64,000 bases of DNA from Bradyrhizobium sp. WSM1743. Its GTDB lineage: Bacteria; Pseudomonadota; Alphaproteobacteria; Rhizobiales; Xanthobacteraceae. Both the position numbers and the translations under genes were made by a program. The first letter of the stretch is position 1. Each line of letters starts with the position of its first letter. Location: the NCBI RefSeq assembly GCF_000473065.1, contig NZ_AXAZ01000001.1, forward strand, positions 1 through 64,000, in the 5' to 3' direction. Of the stretch, positions 37,246 to 46,049 are shown in pieces. The notes under the pieces were generated by a model, which worked only from the letters and a program-made list of their open reading frames with translations, did not search any database and was not told the origin of the DNA.

Positions 37246-38406
37246 GTGGATGCTCAGACACGAGAGCGTGGGCCATCCGCGGAGCAGCCGCTGCGGACGA
37301 AAGAAGCTCCGAGGACCTCTCCAGATCAGGCGCTGGACGCCAAGGATCAGTCGGAGAAGCCGGCCACAACGCCGTCGTTGCGCGACCGGCTTCGCGGGCA
37401 TTGGCTGCTCGCAACCGCCGGCGTAATCGTGCTGATCGCCGCGCTCGTTGGCGGTCTGCTCTACTGGCTCGAGGTGCGCCATTATGAATCCACCGACGAT
37501 GCCTTCGTCGCGGCGCGCAGCTTTTCGGTGGCCTCGAAGGTCGGCGGTTATGTGACCGACATCCCTGTCACGGACAACCAGCATGTCAATGCCGGTGATC
37601 TCCTCGCCAAGATCGACGAACGGGATTACCGGATTGCCATCGATCAGGCCAATGCGCAGGTTGCCAGCGCCAAGGCGAACATCGCCAATGTCGAGGCGCA
37701 AATCGACTCCCAACAGGAGCAGATCAAGCAGGCCCAGGCGCAGCTCGAACAGGCCCAGGCCCAGCTCCAGTTTTCGCAGGAAGAATTTGCGCGCGCCCAG
37801 GATCTCGTCGAGAAGGGGGCGGGAACCGTGCAGCGCCAGCAACAGACCCGTTCCGATCTTCAGGCGCAGCAGGCCAATACCGAGCGCGCCAAGACCGCGG
37901 TGACGGCCGCCCAACTTGGCATCAAGACGCTGCAGGCACAGCTCGAAGGCGCCAAGGCGCAGCTCCAGCAATCGCAGGCGCAGCTCGATCAGGCCAGGCT
38001 GAATTTGCAATACACAAATGTGGTTGCGGCGCAGTCCGGCCGCGTCGTCAAGCTGAGCGGCGCCAAGGGCACATTCGTCACGGCTGGCCAAAGCCTGATG
38101 ATGTTTGTGCCCGACGAAGTCTGGGTTGTCGCCAACTACAAGGAGACGCAGCTGAGCGACATGCGTCCGGGCCAGCCGGTCGAGATCCGCATCGATGCCT
38201 ATCCCGGCCGCAAGCTGACCGGCCACGTCGATTCCGTGCAACCGGGCTCGGGCACTGCGTTCAGCCTGCTGCCGGCGGAGAACGCCACCGGCAACTACGT
38301 CAAGGTGGTGCAGCGCGTGCCGGTGAAGATCGTGGTCAACAACTGGCCGCCCGATCTGCCGGTTGGTCCCGGCATGTCGGTCGTGCCTTGGACTAGGGTG
38401 CGATGA
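37246..38406 (+). CDS. HlyD/EmrA-family membrane fusion protein
   Basis: A 386-residue periplasmic adaptor for a tripartite or MFS-linked efflux pump. A cytoplasmic Pro/Glu-rich start, one membrane helix (LLATAGVIVLIAALVGGLLY), the biotinyl-lipoyl-like barrel (ESTDDAFVAARSFSVASKVG, then VTDNQHVNAGDLL) and a long coiled-coil hairpin rich in QAQAQLEQ repeats are visible, then the beta-barrel (VPDEVWVVANYKETQL). The GTG at 37246, with AGAAAGG eight bases upstream, is preferred to a GTG at 37237. Its stop overlaps the transporter start (ATGA). Confidence 0.9.
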   Translation: MDAQTRERGPSAEQPLRTKEAPRTSPDQALDAKDQSEKPATTPSLRDRLRGHWLLATAGVIVLIAALVGGLLYWLEVRHYESTDDAFVAARSFSVASKVGGYVTDIPVTDNQHVNAGDLLAKIDERDYRIAIDQANAQVASAKANIANVEAQIDSQQEQIKQAQAQLEQAQAQLQFSQEEFARAQDLVEKGAGTVQRQQQTRSDLQAQQANTERAKTAVTAAQLGIKTLQAQLEGAKAQLQQSQAQLDQARLNLQYTNVVAAQSGRVVKLSGAKGTFVTAGQSLMMFVPDEVWVVANYKETQLSDMRPGQPVEIRIDAYPGRKLTGHVDSVQPGSGTAFSLLPAENATGNYVKVVQRVPVKIVVNNWPPDLPVGPGMSVVPWTRVR

Positions 38407-40016
38407 CGGACGCCACGCAAGGCGGGACCGCCGGATGGTCGCCGGAGCGCTCGGCGGCCGGCGGGCACAACCCCTATCTGATCGCCTTCGTGGTCTCGAT
38501 CGCGACCTTCATGGAGGTGCTCGACACCACCATCGCCAATGTCGCGCTGCGCCACATCGCCGGCGGGCTCGCGGTCGGCATCGACGAGAGCACCTACGTC
38601 ATCACCAGCTATCTCGTCGCCAACGCCATCGTGCTGTCGATCTCGGGCTGGCTGTCGACCGTGATGGGGCGCAAACGCTTCTACATGATCTGCGTCGCGA
38701 CGTTCTCGGTGGCCTCGCTGTTGTGCGGACTTGCCTGGAGTTTGCAGTCGCTGGTGCTGTTTCGCATCCTTCAAGGCCTCGGCGGCGGCGGCATGGCCAC
38801 CAGCGAGCAGGCGATCCTTGCCGACTCGTTTCCGCCGCAAAAACGCGGCCAGGCGTTTGCGATCTATGGCGTCGCCGTCGTGGTCGCCCCGGTGATCGGC
38901 CCGACGCTCGGCGGCTGGATCACCGACACCTATTCCTGGCATTGGGTGTTCTTGATCAACGTGCCGATGGGTCTGATCTCGCTGTTCCTGGTCGGCACGC
39001 TGGTCAAGGAGCCCTCGGGCGCGGAAGAGGAGAGGGCGGAGCTGCTGAGCAGAGGCCTGCGCGTCGACTACATCGGCTTCCTGCTGGTCGCGATCGGGCT
39101 CGGCGCGCTCGAATTCGTCCTTGACGAAGGTCAGCGCAATGATTGGTTCGGATCGAACATGATCCTGTTCTTTGCACTGCTTGCCGCCTTCTGCCTGCTC
39201 GCATTGATCCCATGGGAGTTGATGCGGGATGATCCGATCGTCGACATCCGCCTGATCGGCAGGCGTCAGTTCGGGTCCTGTTTCCTGGTCATGCTCGGCA
39301 CATTTGCGGTGCTGATCTCAACGACGCAGCTATTGCCGCAGCTTTTGCAGACGGAGCTGGGCTATACCGCCATGCTCGCAGGGTTGGTGCTGTCGCCGAG
39401 CGGCGTCGTGACGATGATGTTGATGCCGGTGGCGGGACGACTAGTCACGATAGTGCAGCCCAAATATCTGATCATGTTCGGCGCTGCGACTGCCGCACTT
39501 TCCATGTGGCATCTGACCGGGCTTACCGGGGAGATCACCTACGGCTATGCCGCGCTGGCGCGGATCTATCTCGCGGTCGCTCTACCGTTCCTGTTCCTTC
39601 CGGTGACGACGGCATCCTATGATGGCTTGCCACCCGAGAAGACCAACCAGGCCTCCGCGCTGATCAATGTCGCGCGCAATATCGGTGGCTCCATGGGGGT
39701 GGCGCTGGCGCAGACCATTCTGGCGCAGCGCCAGCAATTCCATCAGAGCCGCCTCATCGAGCACGCCGCGCCCTCGGATCTCGGCTATCAGCAGACCATC
39801 GACGCGATGACGCGCTACTTCCAGGCGCAGGGCTCGAATGCAAGCGATGCGGCGTCGCAGGCGATCGCCTGGGTCGGCCGCACCTTGCAGCAGCAAGTCG
39901 ACCTGCTCGCCTATATCGACGTGTTCTGGATGCTCGCGATCGTCGCTGTACTGATGATTCCCACGGCGGCGGTGCTGCGCCCGATCGATTTGAGAGCGCC
40001 AGCGCGAGGGCACTAG
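38403..40016 (+). CDS. DHA2-family (EmrB/QacA) MFS multidrug transporter
   Basis: A 537-residue transporter with about 14 membrane helices. Motifs include MEVLDTTIANVALRHIAGGL in helix 1, ISGWLSTVMGRKRFYM (motif A) and FRILQGLGGGGMATSEQAIL with motif C-like GVAVVVAPVIGPTLGGWI. These define the EmrB/QacA group that works with EmrA-type adaptors such as the gene just upstream (4-base overlap). Probably exports hydrophobic toxic compounds by proton antiport. The stop codon TAG is the first three bases of a dispersed repeat. Confidence 0.93.
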   Translation: MTDATQGGTAGWSPERSAAGGHNPYLIAFVVSIATFMEVLDTTIANVALRHIAGGLAVGIDESTYVITSYLVANAIVLSISGWLSTVMGRKRFYMICVATFSVASLLCGLAWSLQSLVLFRILQGLGGGGMATSEQAILADSFPPQKRGQAFAIYGVAVVVAPVIGPTLGGWITDTYSWHWVFLINVPMGLISLFLVGTLVKEPSGAEEERAELLSRGLRVDYIGFLLVAIGLGALEFVLDEGQRNDWFGSNMILFFALLAAFCLLALIPWELMRDDPIVDIRLIGRRQFGSCFLVMLGTFAVLISTTQLLPQLLQTELGYTAMLAGLVLSPSGVVTMMLMPVAGRLVTIVQPKYLIMFGAATAALSMWHLTGLTGEITYGYAALARIYLAVALPFLFLPVTTASYDGLPPEKTNQASALINVARNIGGSMGVALAQTILAQRQQFHQSRLIEHAAPSDLGYQQTIDAMTRYFQAQGSNASDAASQAIAWVGRTLQQQVDLLAYIDVFWMLAIVAVLMIPTAAVLRPIDLRAPARGH

Positions 40017-40261
40017 AGCATGATGAGATGAGGCTTGATCGCTGCGCCGACGGAAGTGCACACCCTCTCCCGCTTGCGGGAGAGGGTGTTTCCGCAACGG
40101 GACAATCCCCAAGAGGAGAAAGCCGTCACCCGGCGCCGCAGCCGATGCGAAGCATCGGCGTCTTACAGAACGGCGGCCAGAGGCCACCTATGCAGACCTC
40201 TCCCGCAAGCGGGAGAGGTGAGGCCGCGGCAATCGATTCAACCTAAAACCATTCCGCTTTA
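40014..40261. repeat. Extragenic repeat copy A (inverted relative to copy B at 45652)
   Basis: Ends read TAGAGC on the left and, on the minus strand, TAAAGCGGAATGGTTTTAGG on the right. Inside are the hairpins CCTCTCCCGCTTGCGGGAGAGG and its relatives, and GGCTTGATCGCTGC. The same segments occur in the opposite direction at 45652-45921. Both ends supply the stop codons of the flanking genes (DHA2 TAG and hxlR TAA). Confidence 0.8.
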
Positions 40262-40585
40262 GGTCGTTCCAACACCTGCTTCCCTCCGCCCCGGCCCCGC
40301 ATGCACGTGCACCTGCTTGGCACGCAGCACCTCGCCGCACTCCGAGCACACCATGACGGGATCGAACAGCTTGCCGCAAGTCTTGTGCTCGTGCAGCAGC
40401 GGGCGGCCGCGCTCGTCGCCCATATGGCTGTCGCCCCAATGCACCATCGCCATGATGACCGGATAGAGGTCGAGCCCCTTCTGGGTGAGGATGTATTCGT
40501 AGCGCTTTGGTGCCTCGGAATAGGGGACGCGGCGCAGGATGCCGAACCGGACCAGCTTCTTCAGCCGCTCCGAGAGCAGATCACC
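40259..40585 (-). pseudogene. HxlR-family regulator lacking its 5' end
   Basis: The minus strand encodes LGDLLSERLKKLVRFGILRR, VPYSEAPKRYEYILTQKG, LDLYPVIMAMVHWGDSHMGD and a tail with C-G-K and CSECGEVLRA, ending at 40259. This is the wing and C-terminal part of HxlR-type MarR-like regulators, including the cysteine-rich tail of a known branch. Similarity stops at about 40585. The first 40-50 residues with most of the helix-turn-helix are missing and the flanking sequence belongs to a broken SDR gene on the other strand. A single deletion appears to have removed both starts. Confidence 0.75.
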
Positions 40586-41020
40586 GAGCGCGTGTTCCGG
40601 AAAGTGTGGGAGATGGCCTGCTATTCCGGCTTCCTTGCAGGGCGCGAGGCCGCGCGGCTGATGCTGCCGCGCGGCGGCGGCAACATCTTCTTCACTGGTG
40701 CCACGGCCTCCTTACGCGGCGGCAGCGGCTTTGCCGCCTTTGCCAGCGCCAAGTTCGGCCTGCGCGCGATCGCGCAGGCGATGGCGCGCGAGCTCGGGCC
40801 GAAGAACATCCACGTCGCTCATCTCATCATCGACTCCGGGGTCGATACCGAATGGGTGCGCCAGCGCCGGCTCGAAGCGCTCGGGCCGAATGCGCTTGAC
40901 AATCCCGACCTCCTGATGCCGCCGTCGTCGGTCGCCGATGCCTATTGGCAACTTTATCAACAGCCGAAGAGTGCCTGGACCTTCGAGATGGAGATCCGCC
41001 CGTTCGGAGAGAAATGGTGA
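40578..41020 (+). pseudogene. SDR oxidoreductase lacking its 5' part
   Basis: From about 40578 the plus strand reads ITERVFRKVWEMACYSGF, GREAARLMLPRGGGNIFFTG, ATASLRGGSGFAAFASAKFG and LRAIAQAMARELGPKNIHVA to a TGA at 41020. This is the second half of a short-chain dehydrogenase with a catalytic-type serine region and S-A-K-F-G in place of YxxxK. The Rossmann glycine motif and first 85-90 residues are missing. The frame is open upstream only because of antisense hxlR sequence. Originally divergent from hxlR. Confidence 0.75.
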
Positions 41021-41082
41021 CCGCGGCGCAAAAGTCCGGCTAGACTGATCTCAACATCAAGCAAATTCCGGGAGGTACTTAA

Positions 41083-42084
41083 GTGAAGACCGCGATCACC
41101 GAATTGTTCGGCATCAAGCACCCCATCATTCAGGGCGGCATGCATTTCGTCGGCTTTGCCGAGCTGGCCGCTGCCGTCTCCAATGCCGGCGGGCTCGGCA
41201 TCATCACCGGTCTCACGCAAAAGACGCCGGAATTGCTCGCGAAGGAGATCGCGCGCTGCCGCGACCTGACCGACAAGCCGTTCGGCGTGAACCTCACCTT
41301 CCTGCCGGCCTTCTCGGCGCCGCCCTATCCCGAATACATTGCGGCCATCGTCGAAGGTGGCATCAAGGCGGTGGAGACCGCGGGCCGCAGCCCGGAGGCC
41401 TACATGCCGGCGTTGAAGGCCGCCGGCATCAAGGTCATCCACAAATGCACGTCAGTTCGTCATTCGCTGAAGGCCGAGCGCATCGGCTGCGATGCCGTCA
41501 GCGTCGACGGTTTTGAATGCGGTGGACATCCGGGCGAGGACGACATTCCCAACATGATCCTGCTGCCGCGCGCGGCCGAGGAGTTGAAGATCCCGTTCGT
41601 CGCCTCCGGCGGCATGGCCGATGGACGCAGTCTGGTCGCGGCGCTGTCGCTGGGCGCGGCGGGCATGAACATGGGCACGCGCTTCATCGCCACCAAGGAA
41701 GCGCCGGTGCATCAGAACGTCAAGAACGCGCTGGTCGCGGCCACCGAGCTCGACACCCGCCTGATCATGCGGGCGCTGCGCAATACCGAGCGCGTCCTCA
41801 AGAACGCCAATGTCGACCGCCTGCTCGAGATCGAGCGCGAGAAGGGCACCAAGCTCACGATCGACGATATCCACGACCAGGTCGCGGGCGTCTATCCCAG
41901 GATCATGCTGGAAGGCCAGATGGACGCCGGCGCCTGGAGCTGCGGCATGGTCGCGGGCCTGATCCACGACATCCCATCCTGCAAAGAGCTCATTGATCGG
42001 ATCATGGGCGAGGCGGAAACCATCATCCGTGGCCGCCTGATCGGGTTCCTGGACGGGACGGAAGCGACGCGAAAGGTCGCCTGA
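41083..42084 (+). CDS. Nitronate monooxygenase (NPD family)
   Basis: A 333-residue FMN-dependent TIM-barrel enzyme that oxidises alkyl nitronates. HPIIQGGMHFVGFAELAAAV at the N-terminus, VDGFECGGHPGEDD near 145-160 with the catalytic-type histidine, and FVASGGMADGRSLVAALSLG, AAGMNMGTRFIAT for flavin phosphate binding are clear. The GTG at 41083 has GGGAGG seven bases upstream. It stands alone on the plus strand after the broken SDR gene. Exact substrate unproven; related enzymes also act on nitroalkanes. Confidence 0.9.
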   Translation: MKTAITELFGIKHPIIQGGMHFVGFAELAAAVSNAGGLGIITGLTQKTPELLAKEIARCRDLTDKPFGVNLTFLPAFSAPPYPEYIAAIVEGGIKAVETAGRSPEAYMPALKAAGIKVIHKCTSVRHSLKAERIGCDAVSVDGFECGGHPGEDDIPNMILLPRAAEELKIPFVASGGMADGRSLVAALSLGAAGMNMGTRFIATKEAPVHQNVKNALVAATELDTRLIMRALRNTERVLKNANVDRLLEIEREKGTKLTIDDIHDQVAGVYPRIMLEGQMDAGAWSCGMVAGLIHDIPSCKELIDRIMGEAETIIRGRLIGFLDGTEATRKVA

Positions 42085-42191
42085 CACCGCAAACTTCTTA
42101 ACCACGGCCGCATTTGGCCGCTGGAATTGCGCGCGACGCCTCCTAAATAGGGGTAAATTCCCCCTTAATAAATCAATTTCAGGAGGCGTCC

Positions 42192-42611
42192 GTGGTCCTG
42201 AAAAGCGTTCCCTTCGCAATTGCTTTTGCCCTCGTGGTCGCAGGGGGTGGCGATGCGCGCGCTGACGACTACAAGCCCGACGAATATCTCGGCCTCGATC
42301 TCTCCAAGGCCGTGCTGTCGCCGAAGCGTCTTGGGCCAGAGACGCACTTCGCACCGGTCGCGCTCGAAGCGCGCGGCGGCAACGAGGCGCAGGCTCGCGC
42401 CGAGCCCATCGACGTGCCGAAGAAGGTTGCCGCCGAACGGGTCCGTGTGGCCGCGCCGAAGGTCGCGCATACGAAGAGCACCCAGCCGCGTGGCGCAGCA
42501 CGCACCAGGCTGTCACATCGCCATGGCAATCCGCTCGATGCACAGGCGATGGACACGCGCATTCAGACCTGGCCCTGCCGCTCCGGCGGCATCTGCAACT
42601 GGAACCGATAA
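42192..42611 (+). CDS. Small secreted hypothetical protein
   Basis: A 139-residue protein starting with GTG behind a perfect AGGAGG. Residues 1-25 form a signal peptide (VLKSVPFAIAFALVVAGG, cleavage near ARA). The mature part begins DDYKPDEYLGLDLSKAVLSP and ends with DTRIQTWPCRSGGICNW, with two cysteines likely to pair. The middle is basic. It occurs as a conserved hypothetical in Bradyrhizobium; function unknown. The AT-rich sequence GGGGTAAATTCCCC upstream may be part of its promoter. Confidence 0.65.
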   Translation: MVLKSVPFAIAFALVVAGGGDARADDYKPDEYLGLDLSKAVLSPKRLGPETHFAPVALEARGGNEAQARAEPIDVPKKVAAERVRVAAPKVAHTKSTQPRGAARTRLSHRHGNPLDAQAMDTRIQTWPCRSGGICNWNR

Positions 42612-43007
42612 TCGCAGCGTTCTCTTCGCCTCTCCCCGCTAGCGGCAGAGCTATCGCGTTTGATGGCGTCTTCCCTGCGGCGCATCCTTCGCGACGCCCG
42701 CCTCCGGCGGGCCCTCAGGATGAGGGCGGAGTGTGTGGCAGCTGTTTTGGCGGGCGCCGATGCCCGTTTAGCGTCATCCTGAGGGACCGCGAAGCGGTCG
42801 TCTCGAAGGACGATGCGTGCGCGCACGTCTTTCAAAAAGCCATATGCGATTGCCCTGCCGCAAGCGGGGCGCGGGAGCGCACCACCACCGGCGCTGCTCT
42901 TACGTCATCCCCGCGTCGTAAAACCGTAGGCGCGGAGTCAAGAAATCGTAAGCCGGTAGTCAAGGAGCGCAGGCACCTTCCGTCGCGATTCGACGAAGGT
43001 CTCCTGA
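42612..43007. other. Gene-free stretch with an extragenic palindrome
   Basis: The 396 bases between the secreted protein and phoD carry no convincing gene. The main content is the inverted repeat at 42681-42817. The rest, up to the phoD start, shows GC-rich sequence with AAAACCGTAGGCGCGGAGTC-like segments and no clear promoter. Confidence 0.6.
42681..42817. repeat. Extragenic inverted repeat (CATCCTTCG / CGAAGGA type)
   Basis: The left arm CGCATCCTTCGCGACGCCCG with CCCTCAGGATGAGG is reverse-complementary to the right arm CATCCTGAGGGACCGCGAAG with CTCGAAGGACGATGCG. Each arm also folds on itself. It is a typical dispersed element of Bradyrhizobium intergenic regions. Confidence 0.75.
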
Positions 43008-44573
43008 ATGGCAACGCTCCGCGCCTCGCGCGCATGGACCCGGCGGCAGTTCCTGGTTCGCTCCGCCTCCAGCCTCGCCACCGCATCGTTTGCGAAGCCT
43101 CACCTGAGCCGCGCCGCTGATCGCCCGCGGGTCGCAGGCGGCATCCAGTCCGGCGATGTCTCGGGCGGTTCGGCCGTGATCTGGGCGCGCGCCGACCGGC
43201 CCGCGCGGATGCAGGTGGAATGCTCGACCGTCGAGAGCTTCAAGGCGATCATCGCGTCAGCCTCCGGCGATGCGCTGCCTGACGCCGATCTCACCTCAAA
43301 ACTGCTGCTGAACGATCTGCCTGCCGGGCAGGACATCTTCTACCGTGTGCGCTTCGACGACATTGCCACCGGTCTTGCCGGCGAAAGCCGGATCGGCCAT
43401 TTCCGCACCGCGCCGGCAGCTGGCCAGTCGATCTCGTTTCTGTGGTCCAGCGACACCGCGGGGCAGGGCTGGGGCATCGACGTCTCCCGTGGCGGCTATC
43501 GCAGCTATCGGACCATGCTCGACAACCGTCCGGATTTCTTCATTCACTCCGGCGATCACATCTACGCGGACTGCACGATTCCCGCCGAACAAAAGCTGCC
43601 GAATGGCGAGACATGGCGCAACATCGTCACCGAGGAGAAATCCGAGGTCGCGCACACCCTGGCGCAGTTCCGCGGCAATTACAGATACAACCACCTCGAC
43701 GAGCACTTCCGCGCCTTCCACGCGGAGGTGTCGATGTTCGCGCAATGGGACGATCACGAGGTGACCAACGACTGGTCGCCGATCGGCAGTTATGACGAGG
43801 CCGGCTGTGAGGACGACGGCACGCCGCGCCTGGTCGCGCGCGCCCGCCGCGCCTTTTTCGAATTCATGCCGATCCGCGACATCGGCGCGCGAAAAGGGCG
43901 CGTCTATCGCAAGATCGCCTACGGCCCGCTGCTGGACGTCTTCATGATCGACATGCGCAGCTACCGCGATGAGAGCTGGAACAAAGGCGATGATCGCCGC
44001 GGCTGGATCCTGGGTGCCGAGCAGCTCGCCTGGCTCAAGCGCGAGCTCGCCGCCTCGCGCGCGACCTGGAAAGTGATCGCGGCCGATCTGCCGATCGGCC
44101 TGATCAGCCTGGATGCCGTCGCGCTTGGCGATGGGCCGCCCGACCGACGCGAGCACGAGATCGCCGATCTGCTTTCCTCCATCAAGCGCGCCGGCATTCA
44201 CAACATCGTCTGGCTCACTGCCGACATGCACTACACCGCCGCGCACTACTACGATCCGAACAAGGCGCAATTCCACGATTTCGACCCGTTCTGGGAGTTC
44301 GTCTCCGGCCCGCTGCATGCCGGCACCTGGGGGCCTGGCGAGCTCGACGACACCTTTGGCCCGGTCGCGATGTATCAGCATGGCTGCAGCGCAGCGCAGG
44401 GCGAGAACCTGGCGCCATGTTTCGGCTTGCAGTTCTTCGGCCGTGTCGACATCGATGGCACGACCGGGGTGATGACGGTCACCCTGAAAGACGTCGACAA
44501 CCGCGACCTCTGGTCGGTCGACATCATACCGCAGCCGCAGGCACGATCGGCTGTGGTGGCGCAGCATTCGTGA
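43008..44573 (+). CDS. phoD: Alkaline phosphatase D, Tat-exported
   Basis: A 521-residue PhoD-type phosphomonoesterase or phosphodiesterase. The N-terminus WTRRQFLVRSASSLATASFA is a twin-arginine signal, so it is exported folded with its metal centre. An N-terminal fibronectin-like domain (SGDVSGGSAVIWARADRPAR) precedes the metallophosphatase domain with SGDHIYADC, WDDHEVTNDW and WLTADMHYTAA as metal ligands. These residues are the iron-calcium site of PhoD. It stands alone; no Pho box was recognised by eye. Confidence 0.92.
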   Translation: MATLRASRAWTRRQFLVRSASSLATASFAKPHLSRAADRPRVAGGIQSGDVSGGSAVIWARADRPARMQVECSTVESFKAIIASASGDALPDADLTSKLLLNDLPAGQDIFYRVRFDDIATGLAGESRIGHFRTAPAAGQSISFLWSSDTAGQGWGIDVSRGGYRSYRTMLDNRPDFFIHSGDHIYADCTIPAEQKLPNGETWRNIVTEEKSEVAHTLAQFRGNYRYNHLDEHFRAFHAEVSMFAQWDDHEVTNDWSPIGSYDEAGCEDDGTPRLVARARRAFFEFMPIRDIGARKGRVYRKIAYGPLLDVFMIDMRSYRDESWNKGDDRRGWILGAEQLAWLKRELAASRATWKVIAADLPIGLISLDAVALGDGPPDRREHEIADLLSSIKRAGIHNIVWLTADMHYTAAHYYDPNKAQFHDFDPFWEFVSGPLHAGTWGPGELDDTFGPVAMYQHGCSAAQGENLAPCFGLQFFGRVDIDGTTGVMTVTLKDVDNRDLWSVDIIPQPQARSAVVAQHS

Positions 44574-44596
44574 GGGGTGGGTAATTCTCTCGGCAT

Positions 44597-44682
44597 CGTC
44601 ATGGCCGGGCTTGACCCGGCCATGCACGACTTGCCGCACGGCACGAAGAACGTGGATGCCCGGGACAAGCCCGGGCATGACG
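44597..44682. repeat. Extragenic double palindrome (CGTCATGGCCGGG type)
   Basis: ATGGCCGGGCTTGACCCGGCCAT-type and TGCCCGGGACAAGCCCGGGCA-type hairpins lie in tandem, and the outer ends CGTCATG and CATGACG are complementary. A common dispersed element of this group of bacteria. Confidence 0.8.
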
Positions 44683-44835
44683 GTCGAGAAGTTCCTAACC
44701 CGATCTTGATTGGTCCCGCTCCGCCTCTCGCGCTATCATTGCTGCTCCCGCCACTTCTTTTCCATTACCGAAGGGTCTGTCGTCGCGGTCTCACCCGCGC
44801 GTCCGGCGGGATGAATTACCTCAGGAGCCTGTTTC

Positions 44836-45654
44836 ATGGATCATCTGAAAACACGGGGCATCAGCATGCCCAAGCTCGGCCTCGGTACCTTCCGTATGCA
44901 AGGCGATGCCTGCCGTGCCGCGGTCGAGAGCGCGCTGTCGATCGGCTATCGCCACATCGATACTGCCGAGATGTATGCCAACGAGGAGCCGATCGGCTCG
45001 GCCATCGCGTCGTCCCGCGTGCCGCGCGGCGAGCTGCACGTCACCACAAAAGTCTGGCACGAGAACCTTGCCCCCGACGCGATCCGTCGCGCATTCGACG
45101 CCAGCCTGCAAAAGCTCCGGCTTGACTATGTCGACCTCTATCTCGTGCATTGGCCGTCGAGGGCTGCGAACTGGGGCGCGGTGTTCGAGACCCTGATGAA
45201 GCTCAAGGAGGAGGGGCGCACGCGGGCCATCGGGGTTGCCAATTTCACCACAGCGCTGCTCAAGGTCGCGGTCGAGGACATCAAGGCGCCGATCGCCTGC
45301 AACCAGGTCGAATATCACGCCATGCTCGATCAATCGAAGATGCTGGCCTATCTCAAGCCTAAGTCGATCCCGCTGGTTGCCTATTGTCCGCTGGCGCAGG
45401 GGCGTTTCGCGACCGATCCGGTGCTGGCCGACATCGGCGCCAGGCACGACGCGACCGCCGCGCAGGTCGCGTTGAAATGGCTGCTCGATCAGGGCGGCGT
45501 CGCTGCGATCCCGAAGGCCTCGCGTCGTGAGAGCCAGCAGGCCAATCTCGACGCGCTGAAGATCACGCTCGACGAGGCCGATCGCAGGAAGATCGTTGGG
45601 CTGGCGAAGGACAGACGCTGCGTCAATCCCGGCTTCGCACCGGCGTGGGATTAA
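44836..45654 (+). CDS. Aldo/keto reductase
   Basis: A 272-residue NADPH-dependent reductase of the AKR superfamily, near 2,5-diketo-D-gluconate reductases. The catalytic tetrad is visible: aspartate in RHIDTAEMY, tyrosine in the same segment, lysine in VTTKVW and histidine in LVHWPS. AIGVANFTTALL, NQVEYHAML and AIPKASRRES complete the cofactor site. AGGAG lies before the ATG. The stop codon TAA coincides with the first three bases of repeat copy B. Physiological substrate unknown. Confidence 0.92.
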   Translation: MDHLKTRGISMPKLGLGTFRMQGDACRAAVESALSIGYRHIDTAEMYANEEPIGSAIASSRVPRGELHVTTKVWHENLAPDAIRRAFDASLQKLRLDYVDLYLVHWPSRAANWGAVFETLMKLKEEGRTRAIGVANFTTALLKVAVEDIKAPIACNQVEYHAMLDQSKMLAYLKPKSIPLVAYCPLAQGRFATDPVLADIGARHDATAAQVALKWLLDQGGVAAIPKASRRESQQANLDALKITLDEADRRKIVGLAKDRRCVNPGFAPAWD

Positions 45655-45921
45655 AGCGGAATGGCTTTAGGTTGAATCGATGGCCGCGGCTCGTTCACCT
45701 CTCCCGCTTGCGGGAGAGGCGTAGGCCGCCTTCGGCGGCCGTCTCCTCAAAAAAGACGCCGAGGCAAAGCCTCGGCTATGGCGCAGCGCCGGGTGAGGGC
45801 TTTCTCTTCTTGGGGATTGTCCCATTGCGGAAGCACCCTCTCCCCACCCCTCTCCCGCGAGCGGGAGAGGGAGCGCACCTCCCTCGTTGCAGCGATCAAG
45901 CCTCGTTTCATCGCGCTTTAG
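45652..45921. repeat. Extragenic repeat copy B (inverted relative to copy A at 40014)
   Basis: It starts TAAAGCGGAATGGCTTTAGG, almost identical to the minus-strand start of copy A, and ends with CTTGATCG-type sequence and a final CGCGCTTTAG. Hairpins CCTCTCCCGCTTGCGGGAGAGG and CCCTCTCCCGCGAGCGGGAG lie inside. It is not a gene and accounts for most of the 395 bases between the reductase and the next gene. Confidence 0.8.
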
Positions 45922-45969
45922 GCGCTGTCACCCTCTGCCCTTGTGAGAGAAGGAAGAGAGCGCGCAAAG

Positions 45970-45995
45970 AAATGGCCCCCGCGAGGGGCCATTTT
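45970..45995. terminator. Bidirectional terminator
   Basis: AAATGGCCCC pairs with GGGGCCATTT around CGCGA, with T-rich sequence on both 3' sides (TTTTCATT on plus, TTTCTTTG on minus). It probably ends the minus-strand gene at 46050-46502. Confidence 0.75.
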
Positions 45996-46049
45996 CATTC
46001 GTGTTGCGGATTAGCTGCCAGTGGCGATGGCTGCGCTTGATAATGGCGG

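Noticed and set aside
40301..41020. An apparently intact 239-codon frame covering the SDR remnant
   Set aside because: Its first third is antisense to the hxlR remnant and unlike any SDR start. Only the part after about 40578 is SDR-like.
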